Shown here piece by piece: positions 17,690-27,303 of a stretch of DNA of 64,000 bases. How positions within the stretch are numbered: position 1 is the first letter of the stretch; each line of letters starts with the position of its first letter. Position numbers and translations under genes: made by a program. This DNA is from Aureicoccus marinus (lineage in GTDB: Bacteria > Bacteroidota > Bacteroidia > Flavobacteriales > Flavobacteriaceae): positions 377,546-441,545 of the forward strand of contig NZ_MQVX01000001.1 in NCBI RefSeq assembly GCF_002954325.1, in the 5' to 3' direction. The notes below the pieces were generated by a model. It worked only from the letters and a program-made list of their open reading frames with translations, did no database searches and was not told the DNA's origin.

Positions 17690-17929
17690 ATGAAAGCTAC
17701 TTTAACTCTTATCGCCCTTCTTTTCGCTACGACTTTCGCTGCTGCTTCCATAGCTGTTCAAGCTCCTGAAGTAACTCCTATTATCATTAGTGTTGAGGTT
17801 TCTACCGAAGAAGTAAAAGAAGTTATGGCTGATAAGAAAGAAGTTGCTCGCCTTTACAAATTCAAAAACTCTCGCATCAAGAAAGCTTTGTCTTTCAAGA
17901 CGAAAAAGAACAAGTCAAAATTGGCTTAA
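17690..17929 (+). CDS. Small exported basic protein, 79 residues
   Basis: A 79-residue protein starting MKATLTLIALLFATTFAAAS, a clean signal peptide with cleavage near residues 19-25. The mature ~55 residues have an acidic middle (EVSTEEVKEVMADKKE) and a strongly basic tail (FKNSRIKKALSFKTKKNK) with a conserved-looking VARLYKFKNSR motif that I recall from other flavobacterial small proteins of unknown role. It is followed 45 bases later by a 36-residue membrane protein, with no terminator between, so the two may be cotranscribed. Confidence 0.7.
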   Translation: MKATLTLIALLFATTFAAASIAVQAPEVTPIIISVEVSTEEVKEVMADKKEVARLYKFKNSRIKKALSFKTKKNKSKLA

Positions 17930-17974
17930 TAAAACCCAAACCCAAATCTTTCCAAAACCTTAAAAACAATTATT

Positions 17975-18085
17975 ATGGATCTTTTTACTCTATCACAAAT
18001 CGCTCTAGCTGGAAGTTCACTTTTTGTATTAGCTTCTTTGTTTTTCTCTGTACGTTTATCTCAGGCTATAGCTCGCCAGAAATAG
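17975..18085 (+). CDS. Very small single-pass membrane protein, 36 residues
   Basis: ATG 17975 to TAG 18085 encodes 36 residues beginning MDLFTLSQIALAGSSLF. A single hydrophobic helix (about 9-26) is followed by a short basic tail ending RQK. It follows the 79-residue exported protein on the same strand by 45 bases, and a series of hairpins ending in a terminator lies just downstream. Length, hydrophobic helix and placement suggest a real small membrane protein; there is no recognised family. Confidence 0.5.
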   Translation: MDLFTLSQIALAGSSLFVLASLFFSVRLSQAIARQK

Positions 18086-18103
18086 AAAGAAACCAAAGTT
18101 AGA

Positions 18104-18159
18104 GGAGCAGGACCTAGGTCTTGTTCCATCGACCCTATCCATCGGAGGCTGGTGCCTCC
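18104..18159 (+). other. Two consecutive hairpins
   Basis: Hairpin 1: GGAGCAGGACC (18104-18114) faces GGTCTTGTTCC (18117-18127), nearly fully paired with two G-U pairs around a central CTAG. Hairpin 2: GGAGGC (18144-18149) pairs with GCCTCC (18154-18159) over loop TGGT, and can extend with ATCG/CGAT. Neither has a T tract; the next hairpin (18171) does. Together they form a structured 3' region of the small-protein unit. Confidence 0.55.
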
Positions 18160-18170
18160 TTGCGATATTG

Positions 18171-18195
18171 GATCAAGAAAGACTCTTGATCTTTT
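18171..18195 (+). terminator. Intrinsic terminator of the small-protein unit
   Basis: GATCAAGA (18171-18178) pairs perfectly with TCTTGATC (18184-18191) across loop AAGAC, followed by TTTTG. It is 86 bases after the stop of the 36-residue protein gene and 83 bases before the S9 peptidase start. Confidence 0.65.
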
Positions 18196-18277
18196 GTCGT
18201 TTCTCCCCCTCAGTAGCCCGCATTCACTGATTTTGAGGCGCTTTGTCTTACCTTTGAGATTCTCTAAAATCAGTATT

Positions 18278-20311
18278 GTGCGATATTTACTTCTAACCCT
18301 TCTAGCGCTTTGTAGCGGTGTAGCTCTTTATGGCCAAAAGCCTGCCTTCTCTTACATGGACATTTTTGATTTGCAATATGTCTCCCAACCCCAGATTTCT
18401 CCAAGTGGGGAATGGGTGGTCTATCGACGTATGGGCTTCGATGTGATGAAAGACCGCTCTAAAGGTAACCTGTGGCTTATTAAAACCGACGGTGGTCAAC
18501 ACCAGAAACTCACCTCTAGAGAAGTCAACGAAAGCTCTGCAGTATGGTCACCCTCAGGTGATCGCATTGCCTTTAGCAGCTCTACAGACGAGGGCTCCGA
18601 AATTTATATCTATTGGGTAAATACCGGCAAAACCGCCCGAATCAGTCAGCTGCCCTTTTCTCCGGGCTCCATTACCTGGTCGCCCGACGGAAGTCAATTG
18701 GCATTTGTCATGAATGTACCCAAGTCGGCTCCTGTTATTGCCAAGCTGCCCAAAAAGCCAAAAGGAGCGAAATGGTCCGCAGCGGCACGCATCACTGACC
18801 GCCTCAAACACGAGGCAGATGGTCAAGGCTATGTAAAGCCCGGCTTTCGACACATTTTTGTGATCCCTTCCAATGGAGGAGCCCCTCGGCAAGTGTCCAG
18901 CGGGGATTGGAATCACGGAGGATCCCTATCCTGGGCTCCTGATGGTCAACATCTTTATTTTTCGGCCAACCGGTTGGAAGACTGGGAATACCGTTTTCGC
19001 AATAGTGAAGTGTACTCCTTAAATGTACTGACCAAAGAAATCAAAGCGCTGACTGAACGCGATGGACCGGATTACAGCCCAGTGGTTTCTCCTGACGGAA
19101 AAACCATTGCCTACATTGGGTATGAAGACAAGTACGAGGCCTATCAGGTGCGCAAGATTCACTTGATGAACAGTGATGGTAGTAACCAACGCAGCATTTC
19201 AGATGCCCTGGATCGCAGTGTTAGCAGCTTGCAGTGGAGTGTCAAGGGAGATGGGCTATACTTCAATTATGACGATAAAGGAAATGGAAAGATCGGTTTC
19301 ATTACACGATCAGGTAAGGTCACAAAACTAGCTGAAAACCGCGGAGGAACCACCTTGGGAAGACCTTACGGTAGTGGTACCTACTCCGTATCGAAGAACG
19401 GGACTTTGGCTTATACGCTTTCAACCCCCGCCTTTCCTGCTGAATTGGCCATAATCAACCCGAAAAAGAAAGGAGTGAGAAAGATTACGGACCTCAATGC
19501 AGCCCTGCTTGATTTTCGCACGCTGGGCAAGGTAGAAGAGGTCTGGTACAAGTCGTCTTATGATGGACGCGATTTACAAGGTTGGGTGGTCTACCCGCCA
19601 AACTACGATCCGGCAATAAAGTACCCCTTTATGGTCGAAAATCATGGAGGTCCAATTTTGAATTACGGAGACCGCTTCTCCATCGAAATGCAGCTTTATG
19701 CTACCGCAGGCTATGTTGTGTTTTATCCCAATGCCCGTGGAAGCACCAGTTATGGAGAAGAGTTCGGAAATACCCTTTACCGCAATTACCCAGGGCAGGA
19801 TTATGACGATACCATGGATGGAGTGGATCACTGCATTAAGATGGGGATTGCTCACGAAGACCAGCTCTTTGTCACCGGTGGAAGTGCTGGAGGAATTATG
19901 ACCGCCTGGATGATTGGAAAGAACAACCGCTTTGAAGCCGCTGTCGTTGCTAAACCCGTCATGAACTGGATCAGCAAGACCTTGGTGGCCGATAACTACT
20001 ACGGTTACGCCAATTCACGCTACGAAGGTCAGCCTTGGGAGAATGTCGAGCACTACTGGAAGTTTTCTCCTATTTCTTTGGTGGGAAACATCGAAACCCC
20101 CACTATGGTCATGGTAGGTATGAATGACTTACGAACCCCTCCGAGCGAGGCCAAGCAGCTCTATCACGCTTTAAAATTGCAGAAGAAAGAGACCGTTTTG
20201 GTCGAAATTCCCAATGCCAGTCACGGTATTGCCAATCGCCCCAGTAACCTGATCGCCAAAATAGCGCATACGGTGGCCTGGTTCGATAAGTACCTGCCAG
20301 AACAGGAGTAA
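18278..20311 (+). CDS. S9-family serine peptidase (acylaminoacyl/dipeptidyl peptidase type), exported
   Basis: A 677-residue secreted serine peptidase from GTG 18278, which places a clean signal peptide (VRYLLLTLLALCSGVALYG-Q) at the N-terminus; the frame is open further upstream but runs through the terminator region. Residues ~40-390 form TolB-like beta-propeller repeats (SPSGEWV, WSPDGSQLAFV, VSPDGKTIAYIG). The C-terminal alpha/beta hydrolase (about 420-677) holds the triad: Ser536 in TGGSAGG, Asp617 in MNDLRTPP and His649 in NASHGI. It would cut short peptides in the periplasm. It is convergent with an M14 carboxypeptidase gene, with 19 bases between the stops, and both degrade exported peptides. 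Confidence 0.92.
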   Translation: MRYLLLTLLALCSGVALYGQKPAFSYMDIFDLQYVSQPQISPSGEWVVYRRMGFDVMKDRSKGNLWLIKTDGGQHQKLTSREVNESSAVWSPSGDRIAFSSSTDEGSEIYIYWVNTGKTARISQLPFSPGSITWSPDGSQLAFVMNVPKSAPVIAKLPKKPKGAKWSAAARITDRLKHEADGQGYVKPGFRHIFVIPSNGGAPRQVSSGDWNHGGSLSWAPDGQHLYFSANRLEDWEYRFRNSEVYSLNVLTKEIKALTERDGPDYSPVVSPDGKTIAYIGYEDKYEAYQVRKIHLMNSDGSNQRSISDALDRSVSSLQWSVKGDGLYFNYDDKGNGKIGFITRSGKVTKLAENRGGTTLGRPYGSGTYSVSKNGTLAYTLSTPAFPAELAIINPKKKGVRKITDLNAALLDFRTLGKVEEVWYKSSYDGRDLQGWVVYPPNYDPAIKYPFMVENHGGPILNYGDRFSIEMQLYATAGYVVFYPNARGSTSYGEEFGNTLYRNYPGQDYDDTMDGVDHCIKMGIAHEDQLFVTGGSAGGIMTAWMIGKNNRFEAAVVAKPVMNWISKTLVADNYYGYANSRYEGQPWENVEHYWKFSPISLVGNIETPTMVMVGMNDLRTPPSEAKQLYHALKLQKKETVLVEIPNASHGIANRPSNLIAKIAHTVAWFDKYLPEQE

Positions 20312-20330
20312 GGTCAAAATGAATAGCCTT

Positions 20331-22832
20331 TTACGGGACTTGAATGTGCTGGCCCAAAAAGAGCGCATTCATAAACAGACGGTTGGTACCGTACCAAGAA
20401 CCACGGAAGTTCGGGTTGTCTGCAAACAGGACAACCCTTCCACCGCCCAAGCGGGATACCAGAAGTGAGGCAGAAGGCTTGACAAATTCTTCCATATTCT
20501 TCTTGGTTAAGTAGCCATCAATATGGGGTTTTTGCGTGTACTTCGCTACCGTGGAATAGGCATTTTTACTCGGCTTCAGCCAAACTTCGTTGTTTTTGTA
20601 AACCGGGATGCTGGATGTGGAATATCCAAACCCTAAGGGGTGGGTCAAGTCCAGATCAGCACGCAGTATAACACCTCCAACTTCTTCTTTGCCTTCAATC
20701 TCCGAGGCATCGATATAGGGTAGGCGCTTTAGGTTGGTGGTGTCAGCTTTCTTTCCCTTTGTCTTGGACTCGGTCACTAGTTTTTTATCGATGGCCCAAG
20801 AAGAGGCTGTCCCAATTGTGATTAGCGTATTCCCACGGCTCACCCAATCCTTGATCTTTTGCTGATCCCGCTTATCGAGCTTGTAGCGCCCTGAGATCAT
20901 CACCAGGGTGTTGTAGCGAGAGAGGTCCATGCGCTTGAACTGGGCTAAACGCAATTTGGAAATCGGCATGTGCAATCGCGTGTCTAAAAGGTGCCAAACC
21001 TCACCGGCCTCATAAGAGCTTGTCCCTTCTCCGATAAGGAGTGCGGCTTTGGGTTGATCCAGTGTTCTAAAGTGTCGGCTACCCAAATCAATCCCGTTCG
21101 GCGTATAACCTGTACTCAGAGAGTATACGGGCACCTTGTACTTTTCCCAGGCTTCTCGAACCCACTGGTAAATTTTTTCTGGGTCAGCCTTTTGGCGAGA
21201 TACCGGTAGCATCAGTGTCCCTGCTGCAAAATTCTGTTTGCCTCTGTTGGTTTCCGATTGAAAGCCTTTGAAAGCACTGGCTAAAACCAAACCTTTTGAT
21301 TGTAAGTAATACAAGGCCGCGTTCGCGTTGTAATCCTGGTAATCGAGCAAGTAGGCGTAATTGGCCTTTTCCGGAGCAGGTGCTTCGGGTAATTGAGACA
21401 GATCGGTGATTTCTTCCTGCAGATTAAGGGCAGTTTCCGCCTTGTAGGGAATATGATAAAAATTCGCCACAGACCAGGCGGAAGCATCGTAATAGACACT
21501 GTCTCTGTATTTGCTGTAGGTCTCAAAGAAAGTTTGCACCATGCGGTATTGAGGCTGTGAAGTTGGAACGACATAGCCATTGCCGCTTTTATAGAATTTG
21601 ATACGATGGAGGAGGAGTTTGTCAGCAAAAGCCTTAAAACGGTTGCGATCTCCTTCATCATTGATGTAGTATCCGCGGATTTTGGTTTTGGACCAGCCTT
21701 TTAAAGCCGATTCAAAAAAGCGTTTTTGGTAATCTTTCAGCAACTGATCGTTTTCTACTGCGGCCTTTACTGTGGTCAAGCCAGAAACATATTGGTTGCG
21801 AATAGTGAAAGGGAAGGTGATCTCGCCATATTTGGTTTTTTGAACATGTCCTCTAGAACTGGCTTGTTCGAAAAGAAGACCTAATCCCCCTTGCAAGTCG
21901 GGATACGAGGATCCGTAACCCGGATAGGTACCGTCGAACACTTCCCGTGTAAAGTAGAAGGAGCCGATACTGTCCAGCGAACTGGCAAAATACTCTCCAA
22001 ACAGATTGTTCAGGTCTTCGTAATTCTCTTTGGGCATGATAGGATCCAAGGAACCAATGTCCTTCATGGGTTCAAAGAAGTAGGTGCTTTGGGTGCCCAT
22101 TTCGTGGAAGTCCGTCACCACATGCGGATACCACTTGTGGTACCAGTTTAATTTTCCACGACTTTCGGGGTGAATACCCAAGAGCCAGTCGCGATTTAAA
22201 TCAAACCAATAGTGGTTGGTTCTTCCTCGTGGCCAGGCTTCGTTGTGCTCAGCGTCTTGTGGATCGTTCACCAGAGGGGTTGCGCGGTAGCTATTTGCCC
22301 ATTGTGTGTGCCGGTCTCGCCCGTCTGGGTTGATGGTTGGGTCTAGAAAAATGAGGGCTTTTTCACGGTATTTTTGAATGCTGGTGTGGTTGGAAGCTAC
22401 CAGTGTATAGGCGGTAAGCAGTGCCGCTTCTGAACTAGACGGTTCATTGCCATGGACATTATAGGCCAAATTGATAATCAAGGGTAAGCTGTCATCTTGG
22501 GACTTGAGCTGGGCTCTCTTCCATTGGGATTCTTGAATTTCACCCAATTTTTGAAGGCGGTCAGGACGGCCAATAACAAGAAAAACCAATCGTCGGCCCT
22601 CATGCGTACGTCCATAATCGACCAATTGTGCACGGTCCGACACCTTGGCAAGCTCCTCTAAATAGCTAACAATGCGATCATGCCGGGTGTGGTATTCTCC
22701 AATGCCATAGCCCAGGAACTGTTCTGGACTAGGGATATCTTGTTCAAAAGGGGTGTAGGCTTTGGTGAAGTAATCTTGGGCGGAGACGGTCACGGATAGG
22801 AGTAGACCGACCAATACGGAAAAATAGCGCAT
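20331..22832 (-). CDS. M14-family zinc carboxypeptidase, exported
   Basis: An 833-residue protein with a signal peptide (1-18, VTVSA-Q) and an N-terminal M14 catalytic domain. Zinc ligands are in NVHGNEPSSSEAAL (His and Glu) and a later His in DFHEMG; NPDGRDRHT is the family Arg/Asn substrate region, and LLFEQASS holds the likely catalytic Glu. Residues beyond ~420 form a large domain with a glutamine-amidotransferase-like fold signature (NTLVMISGRY, NTLITIGTAS), common in Bacteroidota M14 proteins. It would remove C-terminal residues from peptides in the periplasm or outside. It follows the histidine kinase gene by 39 bases on the same strand. Confidence 0.9.
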   Translation of the reverse strand: MRYFSVLVGLLLSVTVSAQDYFTKAYTPFEQDIPSPEQFLGYGIGEYHTRHDRIVSYLEELAKVSDRAQLVDYGRTHEGRRLVFLVIGRPDRLQKLGEIQESQWKRAQLKSQDDSLPLIINLAYNVHGNEPSSSEAALLTAYTLVASNHTSIQKYREKALIFLDPTINPDGRDRHTQWANSYRATPLVNDPQDAEHNEAWPRGRTNHYWFDLNRDWLLGIHPESRGKLNWYHKWYPHVVTDFHEMGTQSTYFFEPMKDIGSLDPIMPKENYEDLNNLFGEYFASSLDSIGSFYFTREVFDGTYPGYGSSYPDLQGGLGLLFEQASSRGHVQKTKYGEITFPFTIRNQYVSGLTTVKAAVENDQLLKDYQKRFFESALKGWSKTKIRGYYINDEGDRNRFKAFADKLLLHRIKFYKSGNGYVVPTSQPQYRMVQTFFETYSKYRDSVYYDASAWSVANFYHIPYKAETALNLQEEITDLSQLPEAPAPEKANYAYLLDYQDYNANAALYYLQSKGLVLASAFKGFQSETNRGKQNFAAGTLMLPVSRQKADPEKIYQWVREAWEKYKVPVYSLSTGYTPNGIDLGSRHFRTLDQPKAALLIGEGTSSYEAGEVWHLLDTRLHMPISKLRLAQFKRMDLSRYNTLVMISGRYKLDKRDQQKIKDWVSRGNTLITIGTASSWAIDKKLVTESKTKGKKADTTNLKRLPYIDASEIEGKEEVGGVILRADLDLTHPLGFGYSTSSIPVYKNNEVWLKPSKNAYSTVAKYTQKPHIDGYLTKKNMEEFVKPSASLLVSRLGGGRVVLFADNPNFRGSWYGTNRLFMNALFLGQHIQVP

Positions 22833-22871
22833 AAGTGAATGATTTGCTTAAAGATAAAAAAGACTCTTCGC

Positions 22872-23774
22872 TTAATCTACACTGGTCACGCCTTCTTTAA
22901 TTTCGGAGAAGAGCAGGCGGTAGTGGGTGCCGGGGGATTCAGGTAGTTTTTCGATTTCGCCCATCAATTGTCGCGCAAGATTACGGATCAATTTGAGTCC
23001 TAAAGATTTAGAGTTCTGTGCCGTAATAGAATCCGAAAAGCCGAGACCATTATCGCTAATTTTCATCTGGTATTCTGTACGACTTAGCTTATTTAGCTGT
23101 AATTGAATACAGCCATTTTCTTCTCCGGGAAGACCATATTTAAGCGCATTGGTCACAATTTCGTTGATAATCAACCCCAGGGGAATAATGGTGTCGATAT
23201 TCAACTTGCAGTCCGGAATATTCAATTGCAATTGAACCTGGTCTTCGTGCTCTTTGGTGGATCGAATCAAAAAAGCACAGAGTTCTTCCAGGTAAGGTTT
23301 TAGTTCAATCTTGGAGACGTAATCATCTCTCTTGTAGAGCATCTCGTGCACCATCGCCATGGTAACTACGCGGTGTTGACTGTTCTTAATAATCGCACTG
23401 ATTTTGGGATCATCAACAGCCCTCGCCTGCAGGCTCAATAAACTGGAAACCGTTTGCAGATTGTTTTTAACCCGGTGATGAACCTCTTTGAGATAGGTTT
23501 CTTTTTCTTCCAGGCGATCTTGTAGCTCTTTTGCACGTAACTGATCCTGCAACCCAATTTTGAGCTTGCGGATATTCAAGCCGAGTATGGCGCCAATGCC
23601 GAGTAAGGCAAAGCCCAATCCATTCCCTTGATTTCCGTCAAGAAGGATACTTAATCCGATTCCGGTAGAGACTACAATGCCTAAGGCGTTAAACGCCAAA
23701 AGCAATCGGGTGTTTCTCAGCAAATCGGGTGCTGCAGAAGGAGTGTCGTTCATCGAAAAGGCCAACCAGGCCAT
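22872..23774 (-). CDS. Membrane histidine kinase, HisKA_2 (HWE-like) family, orphan
   Basis: A 300-residue kinase. Two membrane helices (about 23-45 and 52-68) anchor it with almost no periplasmic sensor loop. A linker coiled coil leads to the HisKA_2 box EVHHRVKNNLQTVSSLLSLQ (phospho-acceptor His near 99). An HATPase_c domain follows, with NEIVTNALKYG (N box), SDNGLGF (G1) and SLGLKLIRNLARQL (G2). No response regulator is adjacent, so the partner is elsewhere. An in-frame Met at residue 8 is an alternative start. The gene lies between secA and the M14 gene. Confidence 0.9.
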   Translation of the reverse strand: MAWLAFSMNDTPSAAPDLLRNTRLLLAFNALGIVVSTGIGLSILLDGNQGNGLGFALLGIGAILGLNIRKLKIGLQDQLRAKELQDRLEEKETYLKEVHHRVKNNLQTVSSLLSLQARAVDDPKISAIIKNSQHRVVTMAMVHEMLYKRDDYVSKIELKPYLEELCAFLIRSTKEHEDQVQLQLNIPDCKLNIDTIIPLGLIINEIVTNALKYGLPGEENGCIQLQLNKLSRTEYQMKISDNGLGFSDSITAQNSKSLGLKLIRNLARQLMGEIEKLPESPGTHYRLLFSEIKEGVTSVD

Positions 23775-23794
23775 ATAGTTCTACATATATAGTG

Positions 23795-23825
23795 TAAAAC
23801 TACCGGAATTTTATCGGAAAGTCAA
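23795..23825 (-). promoter_or_regulatory. Candidate promoter for the histidine kinase gene
   Basis: On the minus strand, TTG (23823-23825) is followed after 20 bases by TAGTTTTA (23795-23802), seven of eight matches to the Bacteroidota -7 element TAnnTTTG. The kinase start lies 20 bases downstream. This separates the kinase/M14 unit from secA. Confidence 0.4.
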
Positions 23826-23865
23826 TACGCCTTTTTTGGGCAGTATTCCAGACTTTATAACAGGC

Positions 23866-26800
23866 CTAGTTCTCTTGGGTAAGAACCCATTCTCCCTTGT
23901 CTAATAGAGCTTCTGCCTGTTTGAATTTCAAGGTTTTACTCTCACCGGACATGACGTTTTTGATGGTCACTTTCTCGTTGCGTCCAATTTTTGGTTTATC
24001 CCGAATAATGGTTTCGGTCACTTGAGGCGCAGGACGTCCTGTCTGTCCTGCTGCACGATTTTGGGCAGCCAACTCATCGCTGTTAGGGATTTCTTCCTTG
24101 GTCGTCTCTAACTTCTCTTTGGAACGACGAACTTGTTTAGCCTCCCGAATTTGGGTCCCTTCTTCGGTGGGAAGTTCTCCTTTAAACAAGAAGGCAATCA
24201 CCTCTCGGTTGACCTTGTCGATCATGGCTTTGAAAAGCTCGAACGCTTCAAACTTGTAGATCAAAAGGGGGTCCTTTTGTTCGTGAACAGCAAGTTGAAC
24301 CGATTGTTTGAGTTCATCCATCTTACGCAAATGCGTTTTCCAGGCGTCGTCAATAATCGCCAAAGTGATGTTCTTTTCGAAATCAGTAATGAGCTGTTTT
24401 CCGTTGCTTTCAAAGGCTTTTTGGAGGTTAGAAACCACATTGAGGGTTTTCACTCCATCCGTAAAAGGAACAACAATACGCTCGTAGTTGTTGGACTGGT
24501 CTTGATACACTCGCTCGACTACCGGAAAGGCGTGGGCCGCACTGCGTTCCATTTTTTCTTCGTAGTGCTGGTACACCAACTCATACAATTTCAAGGTGAG
24601 TTCCTGCTCGGTCGTTTTTTCGAATTCGGCTTCATCAAAAGGAGAAGTCAAAGAGAAGAATTTGATCAGTTCAAATTCAAAGTTCTTGTAATCACTGGCG
24701 AGTTTATTCCCATTGACAATGCTCTCGCAGGTGTCGAAGATCATATTGGCCAAATCCACTTTCAGGCGCTCACCTTCTAGTGCGTGGCGGCGGCGCTTGT
24801 AGACGACCTCTCTTTGGGCGTTCATCACGTCGTCATACTCCAGTAAGCGCTTTCGGATACCGAAGTTGTTTTCTTCTACTTTTTTCTGGGCGCGCTCGAT
24901 GGATTTGGTCATCATGGAGTGTTGAATTACTTCCCCTTCTTCCAGACCCATTCGATCCATCATTTTGGCAACACGCTCCGAACCAAACAAACGCATCAGG
25001 TTGTCTTCTAATGAAACGTAGAATTGCGAACTACCGACATCTCCTTGACGACCGGAACGACCACGCAGCTGACGGTCAACTCGTCGGGAGTCGTGACGCT
25101 CTGTACCAACAATGGCCAATCCTCCGGCTTGTTTTACCTCGTCGCTAAGCTTAATGTCTGTTCCTCGACCTGCCATATTGGTTGCAATGGTTACTACCCC
25201 TGGATTTCCTGCTTCTGCGACAATATCCGCTTCTTTCTTGTGCAATTTGGCGTTCAGTACATTGTGCTCGATTTTACGAACACTGAGGAGTTTAGAAAGC
25301 AATTCAGATATTTCTACAGAAGTAGTACCGATCAGAACGGGACGACCAGCTTGCGCCATAGAAGTCACTTCTTCGATAATGGCGTTGTATTTTTCTCTTT
25401 TGGTTTTGTAGATCAAATCCTGGCGGTCATCACGAGCGATGGGACGGTTGGTCGGAATTTCCATCACATCGAGTTTGTAGATTTCCCAGAATTCGCCAGC
25501 CTCCGTAACCGCAGTACCCGTCATCCCCGCAAGTTTATTGTACATGCGGAAGTAATTCTGCAGGGTAATGGTCGCAAAAGTCTGGGTAAGGGCCTCGATC
25601 TTAACGTTTTCTTTGGCTTCAATCGCTTGGTGCAAACCATCAGAGTAACGACGTCCGTCCATGATACGACCTGTTTGCTCGTCCACGATCATCACTTTGT
25701 TCTCGATCACTACATACTCCACATCCTTTTCGAAGAGGGTATAGGCCTTGAGCAATTGGGTTAAGGTGTGAATCCGCTCACTCTTCACCGAGAATTCCTT
25801 GAACAGTTCGTCTTTGAGTTCCGCTTCTTTTTCGATTTCTAGACCCTGTTGCTCAATCTGCGCAATCTCACTCCCTATATCCGGTAGGACAAAGAATTCG
25901 GTGTCTTCGCTGCCCGAGATGTGGTTGATCCCCTTGTCGGTCAACTCGATTTGGTTGGTCTTCTCTTCGATGGTAAACAGGAGTTCCGCGTCGACCTTAG
26001 GCATTTCGCGGTTGTTGTCCTGCATATAGAAGTTCTCGGTCTTTTGAAGAAGTTGCTTAATTCCTTCTTCACTCAGGAACTTGATAAGCGCTTTGTTTTT
26101 CGGTAAGCCGCGGTGTACACGAAGTAAAAGGAATCCCCCTTCTTTGGTGTCCCCCTCCGCGATTTTCTTTTTGGCTTCCGCCAAGACTCCCGTCAGGTAA
26201 GTTCGTTGACGTTGAACGATATCGGCCACCTTAGGCTTCAGTTCATTGAATTCATGACGGTCTCCTTCCGGAACAGGTCCAGAAATAATAAGCGGCGTTC
26301 GGGCGTCATCGACCAAGACCGAATCCACCTCATCCACGATAGAGTAGTGGTGTGGTCGTTGTACCAGATCTTCCGGCGTATGTGCCATATTGTCACGCAG
26401 GTAGTCAAAACCAAACTCGTTGTTGGTTCCGTAGGTGATATCTGCGTGGTAGGCCGCGCGGCGAGCCGGCGAATTGGGTTGGTGACGATCGATACAATCT
26501 ACCGTCATACCGTGAAATTCAAAAAGGGGCGCCATCCAAGTACTATCTCGTTTGGCGAGGTAATCGTTTACGGTGACCAGGTGGGCTCCCTTACCCGCTA
26601 GTGCATTCAAATACAAAGGCAAGGTTGCCACAAGCGTCTTTCCTTCACCCGTCTGCATTTCCGCGATTTTTCCTTGGTGCAGAGCGATCCCTCCGATGAG
26701 CTGAACATCGTAGTGAATCATGTCCCAGGTCACTTCTTTTCCGGCCGCATCCCAGGAATTGTTCCAGATCGCACGGTCCCCGTCCAGATTTACATAGTCC

Positions 26801-27231
26801 TTCTCTCCAGAGAACTTCCTGTCGTAATCCAGAGCAGTCACCTCCAGGGTTTTGTTATGGGTAAAGCGTTTCGCAGTCTCTTTTACAACAGCGAAGGCTT
26901 CCGGTAGAAGGTCGTTTAGGGTTTTTTCGGAAATCTTGTAGCGTTCCTCCTCGAGCTTATCGATCTCGGTATAGATCTCCTCTTTGCGATCGATATCGCT
27001 AGATTCCGAGGCCTCTTTAAGCAAGGCATCTATTTTGGCTTGGACCTCTTTTCCGTCTTCAGCAATACGGGCCTTAAATTCTTTTGTTTTCCCTCTGAGC
27101 TCGTCCAGCGAAAGGGATTCGAGTTTCTCCTCCTGAAGTCGGATTTCTTTGACCAGGGGTTGAAGGGCACTGACATCTTTTTTGGATTTGTCTCCGACAA
27201 AGACTTTCAGTACAGAATTGATAAAACTCAT
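23866..27231 (-). CDS. secA: Protein translocase ATPase SecA
   Basis: The 1121-residue motor of the general secretion pathway. It binds SecYEG at the inner membrane and pushes unfolded preproteins through using ATP. Walker A MQTGEGKT is at 193-199, the DEVDSVLVDDARTPLI block near 298, and the second motor domain shows RRVDRQLRGRSGRQGD. The protein is ~220 residues longer than the E. coli homologue owing to insertions typical of Bacteroidota. It ends in a basic segment without the Cys/His zinc motif used for SecB binding in proteobacteria. It has its own promoter (27304-27331). Confidence 0.97.
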   Translation of the reverse strand: MSFINSVLKVFVGDKSKKDVSALQPLVKEIRLQEEKLESLSLDELRGKTKEFKARIAEDGKEVQAKIDALLKEASESSDIDRKEEIYTEIDKLEEERYKISEKTLNDLLPEAFAVVKETAKRFTHNKTLEVTALDYDRKFSGEKDYVNLDGDRAIWNNSWDAAGKEVTWDMIHYDVQLIGGIALHQGKIAEMQTGEGKTLVATLPLYLNALAGKGAHLVTVNDYLAKRDSTWMAPLFEFHGMTVDCIDRHQPNSPARRAAYHADITYGTNNEFGFDYLRDNMAHTPEDLVQRPHHYSIVDEVDSVLVDDARTPLIISGPVPEGDRHEFNELKPKVADIVQRQRTYLTGVLAEAKKKIAEGDTKEGGFLLLRVHRGLPKNKALIKFLSEEGIKQLLQKTENFYMQDNNREMPKVDAELLFTIEEKTNQIELTDKGINHISGSEDTEFFVLPDIGSEIAQIEQQGLEIEKEAELKDELFKEFSVKSERIHTLTQLLKAYTLFEKDVEYVVIENKVMIVDEQTGRIMDGRRYSDGLHQAIEAKENVKIEALTQTFATITLQNYFRMYNKLAGMTGTAVTEAGEFWEIYKLDVMEIPTNRPIARDDRQDLIYKTKREKYNAIIEEVTSMAQAGRPVLIGTTSVEISELLSKLLSVRKIEHNVLNAKLHKKEADIVAEAGNPGVVTIATNMAGRGTDIKLSDEVKQAGGLAIVGTERHDSRRVDRQLRGRSGRQGDVGSSQFYVSLEDNLMRLFGSERVAKMMDRMGLEEGEVIQHSMMTKSIERAQKKVEENNFGIRKRLLEYDDVMNAQREVVYKRRRHALEGERLKVDLANMIFDTCESIVNGNKLASDYKNFEFELIKFFSLTSPFDEAEFEKTTEQELTLKLYELVYQHYEEKMERSAAHAFPVVERVYQDQSNNYERIVVPFTDGVKTLNVVSNLQKAFESNGKQLITDFEKNITLAIIDDAWKTHLRKMDELKQSVQLAVHEQKDPLLIYKFEAFELFKAMIDKVNREVIAFLFKGELPTEEGTQIREAKQVRRSKEKLETTKEEIPNSDELAAQNRAAGQTGRPAPQVTETIIRDKPKIGRNEKVTIKNVMSGESKTLKFKQAEALLDKGEWVLTQEN

Positions 27232-27303
27232 GGATCTATTTTTCGGTTAAGCGGCAAAAGCCGTTCCAGACTGTTTTTGGCCCTAAAATGGCTCCAAGGC
27301 TGC

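Noticed and set aside
18152-18277. An upstream extension of the S9 peptidase (42 residues)
   Set aside because: It would place ~40 non-hydrophobic residues before the signal peptide and translate through a terminator hairpin; GTG 18278 gives a normal signal peptide.
24133-25764. Long plus-strand frames inside secA
   Set aside because: SecA motifs on the minus strand are continuous; these are shadows.
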